Position numbers and translations under genes: made by a program. The notes under the pieces were generated by a model that worked only from the letters and a program-made list of their open reading frames with translations, ran no database searches and had not been told where the DNA came from. A stretch of DNA of 64,000 nt from an uncultured Dialister sp. (GTDB lineage: Bacteria > Bacillota > Negativicutes > Veillonellales > Dialisteraceae): contig OMVW01000003.1 in NCBI GenBank assembly GCA_900314595.1, forward strand, positions 62,001 to 126,000, in the 5' to 3' direction. Numbering within the stretch: position 1 is the first letter of the stretch; the number at the start of each line of letters is the position of its first letter. Positions 18,218-26,657 of this stretch are shown piece after piece.

Positions 18218-18285
18218 ATACGACCATCTGTTATTTTCTTTGCCAGCACATTCACAGTTTTCAAATATCAATTCTGTTATCTATA

Positions 18286-18314
18286 AATATACGCTTTTAT
18301 AAATTAAAATGCAA
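18286..18314 (-). promoter_or_regulatory. Promoter of second binding-protein gene
   Basis: TTGCAT, 17 bases, TATATT on the minus strand; predicts an untranslated leader of about 120 bases. Confidence 0.65.
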
Positions 18315-18334
18315 CATATGTAATTTTACCGCAC

Positions 18335-18366
18335 AAAAAAAGATGAAACCGGAATTTCATCTTTTT
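18335..18366 (-). terminator. Terminator of coaX
   Basis: AAAAGATGAAA paired with TTTCATCTTTTT, 7 bases past the coaX stop. Confidence 0.82.
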
Positions 18367-18372
18367 AATACA

Positions 18373-19152
18373 TTATCTTTTTTCATTCCTGTTCTTTTCA
18401 TAAAGTACGAGAAGGCCCTTTAAAGTAAGCATAGGATCTACCACATCAATAGTGCGAGAGGACTTGGCAATCAGGGTAGCCAGCCCACCCGTGGCGATGA
18501 CTTTTACATTTGGTTCATTCAGTTCTTCTTTAATCCGACTTACGATTTCATCAATCTGCCCAACAAATCCGTAGTAAATTCCGGCCTGCATAGCAGAGAC
18601 CGTATTACGGCAGATGATTTTCGGAGTCTTCACCAGTTCGATACGGGGCAGCTTGGACGCACGCTGGAAAAGGGCTTCCATGGAAATACCGATACCCGGT
18701 GCCACGGCACCACCCAGATAATTCCCTTTCGCATCAATAGCGCAGAATGTGGTAGCCGTACCCATATCGATGATGATCAGGGGACAGTCATATTCAGCAA
18801 CTGCCGCAACGGCATTGACGATGCGGTCAGCTCCCAGTTCCTTGGGATTATCATAAAGGATATTCAGTCCAGTCTTGATCCCGGGGCCAACCATTATCGG
18901 CTTCACATGGAAATAACGCTGGCACATGGTTTCCAAAATCGGGATAATTGGAGGAACGACGGTAGAAATAATAGCGTCTTCCACGTCCTTGAAGCTGAGA
19001 CCATTCAATGTAAACAGGGTCCCAAGAAGAGCTGCATAGCCGTCAGCAGTCTGCAGTGTATCGGTAGCCACACGCCAGTGCCTGATCAGTTTCCTGTCTT
19101 TGTACACGCCGCAAACAATATTTGTATTTCCTACATCAAAAGCAAGAAGCAT
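18373..19152 (-). CDS. coaX: Type III pantothenate kinase
   Basis: Phosphorylates pantothenate, the first step of coenzyme A synthesis. The 259-residue ASKHA-fold protein has FDVGNTN (5-11), the GADRIVNAVAA motif near 105-115 and IDMGTATTF near 132. It is the acetyl-CoA-insensitive CoaX type rather than CoaA. It is a single-gene unit with its own promoter (19207-19235). Confidence 0.95.
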   Translation of the reverse strand: MLLAFDVGNTNIVCGVYKDRKLIRHWRVATDTLQTADGYAALLGTLFTLNGLSFKDVEDAIISTVVPPIIPILETMCQRYFHVKPIMVGPGIKTGLNILYDNPKELGADRIVNAVAAVAEYDCPLIIIDMGTATTFCAIDAKGNYLGGAVAPGIGISMEALFQRASKLPRIELVKTPKIICRNTVSAMQAGIYYGFVGQIDEIVSRIKEELNEPNVKVIATGGLATLIAKSSRTIDVVDPMLTLKGLLVLYEKNRNEKR

Positions 19153-19206
19153 CTAAATTTCCTCCAACATAATGACTGAAAGTCGAGGGTGAATTACATC
19201 AAAAGT

Positions 19207-19235
19207 ATAATGCTACAAAGTTGGCATTCTGTCAA
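19207..19235 (-). promoter_or_regulatory. Promoter of coaX
   Basis: Perfect TTGACA (19235-19230) and CATTAT (19212-19207) separated by 17 bases on the minus strand. Confidence 0.6.
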
Positions 19236-19318
19236 GGGAAATCATGACAGATTCCTAAAGTTATTTCAAATATATATACAACGCCAAAATTTTATAGTCT
19301 AAAAGTTATATTTCCACG

Positions 19319-19352
19319 CAAAAAGCAGCAACAGATCTCCTGCAGCTGCTTT
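19319..19352 (-). terminator. Terminator of birA-bioY
   Basis: AAAGCAGC/GCTGCTTT stem followed by T5 on the minus strand, 5 bases past bioY. Confidence 0.8.
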
Positions 19353-19356
19353 CGGA

Positions 19357-19926
19357 TTAATGTTCCGTGGATGGATAGAAGCCGGCCTGATTGAGGGATT
19401 GACGGATTCTTGTACCGCTGATGACACCCAACACCACTTTGATGAGATCAAAAGCAACAAATGGGAATACGGTAAGAGTGAGAGCTGTCCATAGGGACAT
19501 ATCCTTTCCCAGACCGAAATGGAAATAAGTCACAAACCATATAAGCCCCAGGGCATAGCAGCAGATAAGTCCCAGCACGGCAGAAGAAACCTGACGAAGG
19601 AAATGTCCTTTTTCAGCCAGACGGAAACCGGAAATCCAGGCCATAATGACAAATCCCACATAGTAGCCGCCTACAGGAGAGAAGAAAATGCCGGCTCCCG
19701 CTTTACCCATCGTAAGGATCGGGATGCCCATAAGCCCAAGAATGAGCCAGACACCTATGGAAATAGCTCCCCATTTTCGTCCCAGCACACCGCCGGCCAA
19801 TGCGCATACAAAGCTCTGCAGCGTAATGGGTACCGGTCCGATGGGAAATATGAATTGCGAAAGAATCGCCATAATACCAGCAAAAATAGCTGCACTGATG
19901 ATATTGTGCAATTTTTCTTTTTCCAT
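19357..19926 (-). CDS. bioY: Biotin transporter BioY
   Basis: The S (substrate-binding) component of an ECF-type biotin uptake system. The 189-residue membrane protein has about six hydrophobic segments. It has the family pattern PIGPVPITLQSF near 26-37, GRKWGAISIGVWLILGLMGIP and SPVGGYYVGFV. The energising EcfAT components are not in the window. It is 90 bases downstream of birA on the same strand, so biotin sensing and uptake are probably co-regulated. Confidence 0.93.
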   Translation of the reverse strand: MEKEKLHNIISAAIFAGIMAILSQFIFPIGPVPITLQSFVCALAGGVLGRKWGAISIGVWLILGLMGIPILTMGKAGAGIFFSPVGGYYVGFVIMAWISGFRLAEKGHFLRQVSSAVLGLICCYALGLIWFVTYFHFGLGKDMSLWTALTLTVFPFVAFDLIKVVLGVISGTRIRQSLNQAGFYPSTEH

Positions 19927-20016
19927 AGGAAATCTCTTCTCCTTTCAAATGGCCGTCCGTGGTTCAGACATGAAGAGTGAAATGCCCGGAACGGTTATTG
20001 CTTATTTCTCCCGAAG

Positions 20017-21006
20017 TTATCTTTTCGGTAGCGGTGCGTTTGCCGGACGGATAGAAACATCTCCGGCAAGGACACGGTTGATACCTTTTCCTGTATCTAC
20101 CAGGAGGCATCCGTCTTTATCAATATCGATAGCTTTACCTGTATAACTTTCATTACCCATGATGACCCGGACTTCCTGTCCAATGGTAACGGAAAGGGTC
20201 TTCCAGTCTTCCAGCACCTTACCAAATCCCGCATTCTGTGCAATAGCATATTCCTTTTCCAGTTCGTACAGAATGGCCGCGAGCAGGTCTTTTCTGGAAA
20301 CGTCAATTCCCTCATTCAGGAAGGAGGTTGCACCTTCGCGGAAATCTTCGGGGAATTCATTTTTCTTCATCCCCGTATTAATACCGATTCCCATGACAAT
20401 GTAATCTATTTTTTCCATAGAGGCAGACATTTCCGTGAGGATACCTACCAGTTTCTTTCCATGGAAAAGGATATCATTCGGCCATTTAATACCGGCGTCC
20501 GTAAGTCCAAGCCGACGGATTCCCTTGCATACGCCTATAGCGGCAAGGAGAGTACACTTGGCAGCTTCCATGGGGAAGAACTTCGGCCGAAGGATCAGGG
20601 AGAACCAGATGCCCTTGGCGAAAGGACTGTAGAATCCGCGGGTCAGCCGGCCATGTCCCGTAGTCTGTTCTTCAGCTACTACGATGGTCCCCTCTTCTGC
20701 TCCTTCCCTGGCAATCTTCTTGGCTTCCTCATTGGTGGACTGGGTGGATTCCATGTACACCACATGACGGCCAAAAGTATCCGTGTGAAGAGCTCCTTCG
20801 ATTTCAAGCGGTGTCAGAAGGTTTGGCGCATAAATAAGCCTGTATCCTTTCCTGGTGCTGGATTCGAAAATATAGCCCCGTTCCTTCAATATATTGATAT
20901 GTTTCCAGATAGCCGTCCGGGATACATGCAGGTCTTTCGAAATCTGCTGCCCGGAGACGAATTCTCCGTTTGCTTTCCTGAAATAATCCAGGATTTCGTT
21001 TCGCAT
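20017..21006 (-). CDS. birA: Biotin--[acetyl-CoA-carboxylase] ligase and repressor BirA
   Basis: A 329-residue class II BirA. It has an N-terminal winged helix-turn-helix (about 1-60, SGQQISKDLHVSRTAIWKHI), a central biotin ligase domain with GHGRLTRGFYSP and KWPNDI, and a C-terminal SH3-like cap. It makes biotinyl-AMP, biotinylates carboxylases and can repress biotin genes. The start at 21006 has AGGAGG 6 bases upstream; 29 more in-frame codons lie before it without a ribosome site. It heads an operon with bioY. Confidence 0.95.
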   Translation of the reverse strand: MRNEILDYFRKANGEFVSGQQISKDLHVSRTAIWKHINILKERGYIFESSTRKGYRLIYAPNLLTPLEIEGALHTDTFGRHVVYMESTQSTNEEAKKIAREGAEEGTIVVAEEQTTGHGRLTRGFYSPFAKGIWFSLILRPKFFPMEAAKCTLLAAIGVCKGIRRLGLTDAGIKWPNDILFHGKKLVGILTEMSASMEKIDYIVMGIGINTGMKKNEFPEDFREGATSFLNEGIDVSRKDLLAAILYELEKEYAIAQNAGFGKVLEDWKTLSVTIGQEVRVIMGNESYTGKAIDIDKDGCLLVDTGKGINRVLAGDVSIRPANAPLPKR

Positions 21007-21069
21007 AAAGAGCCTCCTAAATGAATAATGACGGAATTGTGCAATCCTTTTGATACTGTATTTAATTAT

Positions 21070-21098
21070 AAACAGTTGTAAACCATTGGTCAACTTGA
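21070..21098 (-). promoter_or_regulatory. birA promoter with overlapping inverted repeat
   Basis: TTGACC, 17 bases, TATAAT (complement of 21070-21075) on the minus strand. An imperfect inverted repeat AGTTGACC-AAT-GGTTTACAACT overlaps the -35 and spacer, and its TTGTAAACC half resembles BirA half-sites. Autoregulation is an inference. Confidence 0.5.
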
Positions 21099-21133
21099 AT
21101 TATAAATTTGCTTGACATATAATCAGACGAATT

Positions 21134-21170
21134 AAAAAGGAGCCTTGCCGACTTTATCGCAAAAGCTCCT
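21134..21170 (-). terminator. Terminator of hslVU
   Basis: AGGAGC/GCTCCT outer stem with an inner TTGC/GCAA pairing, followed by T5 on the minus strand. Confidence 0.75.
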
Positions 21171-21187
21171 GAATCATTCATTATGAT

Positions 21188-22540
21188 TTACAGAATGTAA
21201 TTGGAAATATCAATATTTTCCGTAATCTGTCCAAGCCTTTCTTCCACATACCTGCTGTCAATGGTGATATTTTTATCGTCCAGATCCGGGGCATCAAAGG
21301 AAAGTTCTTCCAGCACCCGTTCCAGAATGGTATAAAGTCTTCTGGCACCTATATCCTCGGTTTCTGAATTTACCCTCGAAGCAATGGATGCTATGGTATC
21401 CAGGGCATTATCGGTAAAGTGGATAGAAACCCCCTCTGTTTCCAGAAGGGCTGTATACTGGCGGATGAGCGCCTGCCTTGGTTCTGTCAGGATTTTACGA
21501 AGGTCATCCTTTGTAAGGCTGGAAAGCTCCACCCGGATAGGAAAGCGGCCCTGAAGCTCCGGAATCAGGTCGCTTGGCTTTGATACATGAAAGGCACCGG
21601 CAGCCATAAAGAGGATATGGTCTGTCTTCATCTGTCCATATTTCGTCTTCACGGTGGCACCTTCCACGATAGGAAGAATATCCCGCTGTACCCCTTCCCG
21701 GGATACGTCTGGCGAGCCGCCATGCCCCCGACCCGCTATTTTATCAATTTCATCAATGAAAATGATGCCCCGTTCTTCGGCATAATGGATGGCCTTATCC
21801 TTCACTACTTCCATGTCCACCATTTCGTCGGCCGCTTCTTCAGCAAATATTTTCTTTGCATCTGCAACGGTGACTTTTTTCTTTTTCATCTTTTTGGGCA
21901 TCATGCCGGCAATCATAATGGAAATCTGGTTGGCCTGCTCGTTATCCGATTCCGGCGCTCCGCCTTTATCTTCCACTTCAATTTCCACCATACGGTCATC
22001 CAGCTCGCCCGTGCGGATGCGGTGTTCCAGCTCTTTCCTCCTCTGCTTATCCCCTTCAGCCGGTTTTAATTCTTCTTTCTTTTCTCCAAAGATAATATCC
22101 ATGGGGCTTCTTGTCTCCGGCTTTTTCGAAGGCCACATGGCTTCCGCCACTCGGCGGACCGCTTCTTCCTCTGCGTCTCTTCCATGGCGGGAAGATTCTT
22201 GCTTCTTAACAAGACGAACAGCTTCTTCCGCCAGATCCCGGACCATGGATTCCACATCCCTGCCCACGTAACCGACTTCTGTGTATTTTGTAGCTTCCAC
22301 CTTTACAAAAGGGGCATTTGTGAGAGATGCGATACGCCTTGCGATTTCCGTCTTTCCCACACCGGTGGGACCGATGAGCAGGATGTTTTTCGGGCTCACC
22401 TCTTTTTTCAATTCTGCAGGAAGCCTTCCCGCACGCCAGCGATTGCGAAGAGCTACGGCCACGGAACGCTTGGCTTCATCCTGTCCGATAATGTACTGGT
22501 CCAGATAGGCCACGATTTTACGGGGTGTCAGTTCTTCCAT
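21188..22540 (-). CDS. hslU: HslU ATPase subunit of HslUV protease
   Basis: AAA+ unfoldase that feeds substrates to HslV. The 450-residue protein has Walker A GPTGVGKT (57-64), an acidic intermediate (I) domain at about 110-230, Walker B FIDEIDKI and the sensor-2 GARRLYTILE. The C-terminal tail that docks in HslV is present (ISNYIL). Its ATG overlaps the hslV stop by one base. Confidence 0.96.
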   Translation of the reverse strand: MEELTPRKIVAYLDQYIIGQDEAKRSVAVALRNRWRAGRLPAELKKEVSPKNILLIGPTGVGKTEIARRIASLTNAPFVKVEATKYTEVGYVGRDVESMVRDLAEEAVRLVKKQESSRHGRDAEEEAVRRVAEAMWPSKKPETRSPMDIIFGEKKEELKPAEGDKQRRKELEHRIRTGELDDRMVEIEVEDKGGAPESDNEQANQISIMIAGMMPKKMKKKKVTVADAKKIFAEEAADEMVDMEVVKDKAIHYAEERGIIFIDEIDKIAGRGHGGSPDVSREGVQRDILPIVEGATVKTKYGQMKTDHILFMAAGAFHVSKPSDLIPELQGRFPIRVELSSLTKDDLRKILTEPRQALIRQYTALLETEGVSIHFTDNALDTIASIASRVNSETEDIGARRLYTILERVLEELSFDAPDLDDKNITIDSRYVEERLGQITENIDISNYIL

Positions 22541-23070
22541 CAGATTTCCTCCACGATCACATTATGATTTGTATACACGCAGATATCCGCTGCTATATGA
22601 AGTGATTTCTCTGCAATTTCCCTGGCGGACATAGCCGTATTCTGAGAAAGAGCCCGGGCTGCTGCCAGGGCATAATTGCCTCCGCTTCCGATTGCCAGTA
22701 TTCCATCATCCGGCTCAATAACTTCGCCGCTGCCTGATACGAGGAATAAATGGTCTCCATCGGTAAGAATAAGAAGAGCTTCCAGTTTCTGCAATACCCG
22801 GTCGCTCCGCCAGTCCTTGGCAAATTCAACAGCTGCCCGCACCAGGTTCCCGTTGCAGTCCTTCAGTTTTGATTCAAATTTATCAAAAAGAGAAAATGCA
22901 TCGGCCACGGAGCCTGCAAAACCGGCAATAATCTTTCCATGATACAGCCGCCGCACTTTTCTGGCCGTATTTTTCATAATGACCGCATTGCCCATGGTGA
23001 CCTGACCGTCACCGGCCATGGCAGTATGGCCGTCCTTGCGGACTGCCAGTATCGTTGTCGCTGTAAACAT
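22540..23070 (-). CDS. hslV: HslV peptidase subunit
   Basis: Proteasome-like threonine peptidase. The start at 23070 has GGAGG just upstream, giving a short propeptide MFTA before the catalytic Thr of TTILAV; a start 9 codons further upstream is unlikely. GDGQVTMG and GSGGNYALAAARAL are family motifs. At 176 residues it is of normal length and forms the hslVU pair with the next gene. Confidence 0.95.
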   Translation of the reverse strand: MFTATTILAVRKDGHTAMAGDGQVTMGNAVIMKNTARKVRRLYHGKIIAGFAGSVADAFSLFDKFESKLKDCNGNLVRAAVEFAKDWRSDRVLQKLEALLILTDGDHLFLVSGSGEVIEPDDGILAIGSGGNYALAAARALSQNTAMSAREIAEKSLHIAADICVYTNHNVIVEEI

Positions 23071-23180
23071 ATTTCCTCCTTGAATTGTATCCGTCATTTC
23101 TGCCCAAGGCAGGGAAAATTCCTTATTTATTATACGTTACTGAAGCACTTTTAAACAACTGCCCTAAAGGGGCCAATATA

Positions 23181-23214
23181 AAAGAGTGAAGAAACGGGCC
23201 TGATTCTTCACTCT
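23181..23214 (-). terminator. Terminator of metY
   Basis: AGAGTGAAGAA/TTCTTCACTCT, an 11-bp stem followed by TTTTAT on the minus strand. Confidence 0.82.
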
Positions 23215-23248
23215 CTTAATCATGCAATATCCGGTTTAAGCAGGAAAA

Positions 23249-24532
23249 TCAAATCTTTGCAAGTGCCTGTTCCACATCTTCGAGAAGGTCATTAATGTTT
23301 TCAATGCCGACAGAAATACGGACAGTACCAGGAGTAATGCCGGCTGCTCGCTGTGCTTCTTCATCCAGCTGCTGATGGGTGGTAGAAGCGGGATGAACGA
23401 CGAGAGACTTGGAATCACCAACATTTGCCAGATCAGAGAAAATTTCCAAACTGTCAATAAATCCTCTTGCTGCCTTGTATCCATCTTTCAGTTCAATTGA
23501 GAAGATGGAGCCTGCACCTTTGGGCAGGTATTTCAGTTGCAGCTTGTGGTATGGGGAGGATTCCAGTCCCGGATAGTTGACCTTGGACACCTTCGAATGA
23601 TTTTCCAGATATTCCGCCAGTTTCTGGGCATTTGCCGTATGACGTTCCATGCGGAGGGACAGTGTTTCGGTCCCCTGAAGCAGGAACCATGCGGCAATCG
23701 GGCTGATAGCCGCCCCGGTATCACGAAGGACTTTAGCCCGAATCCGGGTTACAAAACCTGCTCCCGGTATATCGGTAGCAAAGTTGATGCCATGATAAGA
23801 TGCATCAGGAGTGGCAAAATGTGGGTATCTTTCAGGCTGATTCCAGTTAAACTTTCCATTTTCGACAATGGCCCCGCCCAGAGTCGTACCATGACCGCCA
23901 ATGAATTTGGTTGCCGAATGAACGACTACATCAAGTCCGTGTTCCAGCGGGCGGAAGAGATAGGGAGTGGCAAAAGTATTATCAATAATCACAGGAAGAT
24001 TATGAGCATGAGCAATATCCCGGATAGCATCAAAGTCCGGAATATTGATCGCCGGGTTCCCTAAGGTTTCAATATAAACAGCTTTTGTTTTTTCGTTGAT
24101 AAATCCTTCAATTTCTTCCGGATGGTCAGGGTTTACGAAATGAGTATGAATGCCCAGCTGCGGAAGTGTATCGGTGAAAAGCTCATAAGTACCACCATAG
24201 AGGGTGGATGCGGCAATAATTTCATCTCCGGCGCCTGCAATATTTAAGATAGAATAAGTGACAGCTGCAGCCCCACTTGCCACGGCAAGTCCTGCCGTAC
24301 CACCTTCAAGAGCGGCAATCCGCTTTTCAAATACTTCCTGGGTCGGATTGGTGAGACGGCTGTAAATAAAGCCCGATTTCCTTAATGCAAAAAGGTCTTC
24401 CCCTTCCTGTGCATCGTGGAAAAGATAAGCAGAGGTCTGGTAAATCGGGACAGCCCTGGCTCCCGTAGTGGGATCAGCCACCTGGCCTGCATGCTGCTGA
24501 AGGGTTTCAAAGCGATATTTTTTGTCTGCCAT
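23249..24532 (-). CDS. metY: O-acetylhomoserine sulfhydrylase
   Basis: PLP enzyme making homocysteine from O-acetylhomoserine and sulfide; some members also act as cysteine synthases. At 427 residues with PLP Lys209 in SATKFIGGHG and the N-terminal ETLQQHAGQ, it belongs to the long MetY branch of the Cys/Met-metabolism PLP family rather than MetB/MetC. It lies behind a T-box leader whose specifier reads UGC (Cys). GGAG lies 8 bases before the ATG. A 12-codon ORF sits between the T-box and the gene. Confidence 0.92.
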   Translation of the reverse strand: MADKKYRFETLQQHAGQVADPTTGARAVPIYQTSAYLFHDAQEGEDLFALRKSGFIYSRLTNPTQEVFEKRIAALEGGTAGLAVASGAAAVTYSILNIAGAGDEIIAASTLYGGTYELFTDTLPQLGIHTHFVNPDHPEEIEGFINEKTKAVYIETLGNPAINIPDFDAIRDIAHAHNLPVIIDNTFATPYLFRPLEHGLDVVVHSATKFIGGHGTTLGGAIVENGKFNWNQPERYPHFATPDASYHGINFATDIPGAGFVTRIRAKVLRDTGAAISPIAAWFLLQGTETLSLRMERHTANAQKLAEYLENHSKVSKVNYPGLESSPYHKLQLKYLPKGAGSIFSIELKDGYKAARGFIDSLEIFSDLANVGDSKSLVVHPASTTHQQLDEEAQRAAGITPGTVRISVGIENINDLLEDVEQALAKI

Positions 24533-24575
24533 AATTATTTCTCCTTATTTTTAAATTTTATATGTGAATTTAAGT

Positions 24576-24614
24576 TTATAGCGATTTCAACATCCTACAT
24601 CGAAAATCTATCAT
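24576..24614 (-). CDS. Possible 12-codon leader ORF before metY
   Basis: An ATG at 24614 with a GGAGG 9 bases upstream opens a 12-residue peptide, MIDFRCRMLKSL, ending 43 bases before metY. It contains one Cys and two Met. No homologue is known to me; it may be fortuitous. Confidence 0.3.
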   Translation of the reverse strand: MIDFRCRMLKSL

Positions 24615-24718
24615 ATCCCATTTCCTCCTCTTCCTGATTGCAAGGATGTAAAGGCATGTCCTGTATGCCTCCGCGCTGTAACGGGCGTCTCCCGATTTCC
24701 CACGAATTCCGGTAAGGA

Positions 24719-24976
24719 TAAAAAAACTCCCGTCCCTATCAGGACGAGAGATTCGTGTTTCCACCTAATTTTCATGCGTATGTTACCATATGCAGCTCTG
24801 CAGGTATAAAATTCAATACCCCAGCCCTGTATCGGGAGCTCCCGGGAAAGCCTACTCTGGTTTCAGCCTCCCAAACTCAGAAATGCACTTCAGCTCCCTA
24901 TCCGCACCCGCTCTCACCGGCCGGGCTCGCTTTACCGTATTTGGGAAACCTACTCTTTTCTTCCCTGTTTGGAGTT
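24719..24976 (-). promoter_or_regulatory. T-box leader with UGC (Cys) specifier
   Basis: Stem I base CTCCAAAC pairs with GTTTGGGAG. The loop-E AGUA is at 24954-24951, the specifier loop reads GAAG-UGC-A with UGC at 24887-24885, and the distal stem matches the second T-box at 52.2 kb. The T-box bulge is GGTGGAAACACG (about 24765-24754). The terminator CTCTCGTCC/GGGACGGGAG ends in a run of seven T. Uncharged tRNA-Cys should allow read-through into metY. Confidence 0.85.
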
Positions 24977-24982
24977 GTGATA

Positions 24983-25012
24983 ACTTTACCACGAGTCATA
25001 AGGTACTGTCAA
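24983..25012 (-). promoter_or_regulatory. Promoter of the metY T-box leader
   Basis: Perfect TTGACA (25012-25007), 18 bases, TAAAGT on the minus strand. Confidence 0.6.
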
Positions 25013-25058
25013 GTCAGAAATTTTAAAATATCGTGAAGAGGCGCCTGCTGTCCATCTA

Positions 25059-25664
25059 TCAGTCCGCTTTACAAACTGCCTCTATGAAGGCATTGATTTT
25101 ATGAAAATCTTTTCCTCCTTCAGGTCTTTCCACAGAAGATGAAACATCCACCATATCCGGATGAATCTGACGGATGGCATCTCCAACATTGAAAGGATTC
25201 AGACCGCCGGCAAGGACCCATTTCATGCCATTCCTGGGTATACCGGAAAGGGCATTCCAGTCGAAGGGTTTCCCGCTTCCCGGCTCCGCCGCATCAAAAA
25301 GCCATGCTTTGATACGGCTATGTTTTTCCAGTTCAGGCAAACCGTTTTTGATGTTGACAGCCCGAATGATGGGAATCGATGTATCTGAAAGAACTTCCGG
25401 AGAAAGGTTTCCGTGTACCTGCAGAAAATCAAATCCCGCCTTTTCAATAATTTTCACCTGTTCCGGAGTCGGCGAGACAGTGACAGCCGTCTTTTTGATT
25501 CCCGAAGGCACGGCCGTAAGGATTTTTTCTGCCTGCTCGACGGATACGGACCTTCTGCTTTTCGAAAAAAACAGCACGATGCCCATGAAGTCGACTTCCG
25601 CCGGTTTGAGATGCTTCACTTCATCCGGCGTTTTAAAGCCGCAGATTTTAATCTTCGTTCTCAT
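25059..25664 (-). CDS. trpF: Phosphoribosylanthranilate isomerase
   Basis: Third step of tryptophan synthesis. The 201-residue beta/alpha barrel has the catalytic Cys in KICG (7-10), the loop FFSKSRRSV near 32-40, LQVHG, and the Asp in the C-terminal VDVSSSVE. No other trp gene lies in the window. It follows the P-loop/Asp23-like gene by 43 bases and is likely in its transcript. Confidence 0.93.
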   Translation of the reverse strand: MRTKIKICGFKTPDEVKHLKPAEVDFMGIVLFFSKSRRSVSVEQAEKILTAVPSGIKKTAVTVSPTPEQVKIIEKAGFDFLQVHGNLSPEVLSDTSIPIIRAVNIKNGLPELEKHSRIKAWLFDAAEPGSGKPFDWNALSGIPRNGMKWVLAGGLNPFNVGDAIRQIHPDMVDVSSSVERPEGGKDFHKINAFIEAVCKAD

Positions 25665-25707
25665 ACATACCGCCTCGATTTAAAATATGGACTCCGGCAG
25701 CCAATCA

Positions 25708-26544
25708 TTAATCCTGAGTGACACCGGTGACTATGGTAAGTTTCATGGTTTCCACAGACATGCCTGTAGTATATTCTATTTCCTTCTGTACCGCATCCCG
25801 CATACCATGGATAATCTTCCTGATTTCCATAGGAGTCCCCGTGCGAACTGTCACATCAAGGTAAAGAATGAGCCCGTTTACCTGACTTTCGCTTTTCTTG
25901 CTGCTAATCCGGCGAAGTTTGATCTTCTTCATTTTACGTACGGAATAGCGAACCAGATCTTCAATCACTTTATCTGAAAAAGTCAGTTTTCCATAATAAC
26001 TGAATACAGGACGAACCACGGACCGTTCATCCCATTCGCTGAACCGTTTCGATTCTTTTTTCCTGTTTCGAAGGAACCGCAGCGGATCCACCAGATAACC
26101 CTTGAAATATGGCTTGAGTTCCATAGTGGGCACAGGGATGACATGTTTTCCTTCCTTATGCCTTGCTTCGCTGGCCTTCAGCATATCTTCCGGCCTTGCC
26201 ACATCTTCGATACGGATATACCTGGCCGGTGCCGGAAGTCCCAGTGCTTTGGCTATGGTATTGACCATACGGTCCGAAGTACCAAGAATAAGTACTCTGG
26301 CAGGATTGATTTTAATAAGAGCAGCCTTTACCTCTTCTTTCTGCTCTTTGTCCCAGAAAATAGCACGACGTACTGCTTTCAGCCGGCTTTCTTCCCGCTT
26401 CGCTGATTTTCCCGCTACAATACGGCTATGGTAAATCAGAATCCCATCATCAATAATGCAGGACGCTTTATTTTCATAAGCCACCACCAGGGCCCGGTCA
26501 CTTTTGCCAGTACCGGGTGGGCCATAAAATCCAATCACTTCCAT
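25708..26544 (-). CDS. P-loop NTPase fused to an Asp23/Gls24-like domain
   Basis: A 278-residue two-part protein. Residues 1 to about 170 form a P-loop domain: Walker A GPPGTGKS is at 8-15, and LILGTSD is at about 90. Residues about 185-278 resemble the Asp23/Gls24 (alkaline-shock, DUF322) fold, with GKLTFSDKVIEDLVRYSV at the start and EYTTGMSVETMKLTIVTGV at the end. No membrane segment is seen. Its function is unknown; the pairing suggests an ATP-dependent partner in envelope or stress physiology. It lies between murB and trpF. Confidence 0.75.
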   Translation of the reverse strand: MEVIGFYGPPGTGKSDRALVVAYENKASCIIDDGILIYHSRIVAGKSAKREESRLKAVRRAIFWDKEQKEEVKAALIKINPARVLILGTSDRMVNTIAKALGLPAPARYIRIEDVARPEDMLKASEARHKEGKHVIPVPTMELKPYFKGYLVDPLRFLRNRKKESKRFSEWDERSVVRPVFSYYGKLTFSDKVIEDLVRYSVRKMKKIKLRRISSKKSESQVNGLILYLDVTVRTGTPMEIRKIIHGMRDAVQKEIEYTTGMSVETMKLTIVTGVTQD

Positions 26545-26582
26545 GGTTTTCCTTTCCGGACATAAGCCCTTCGAAGATACAC

Positions 26583-26611
26583 AAAAAGACAGGTGCCGCC
26601 ACCTGCCTTTT
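26583..26611 (-). terminator. Terminator of murB
   Basis: GACAGGTG and CACCTGCC arms with a short loop and T5 on the minus strand, in the gap after murB. Confidence 0.75.
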
Positions 26612-26657
26612 CAATAGTTCCGGGCATAGCAGGTCCCGGCAATTCAATCTCACAAAA

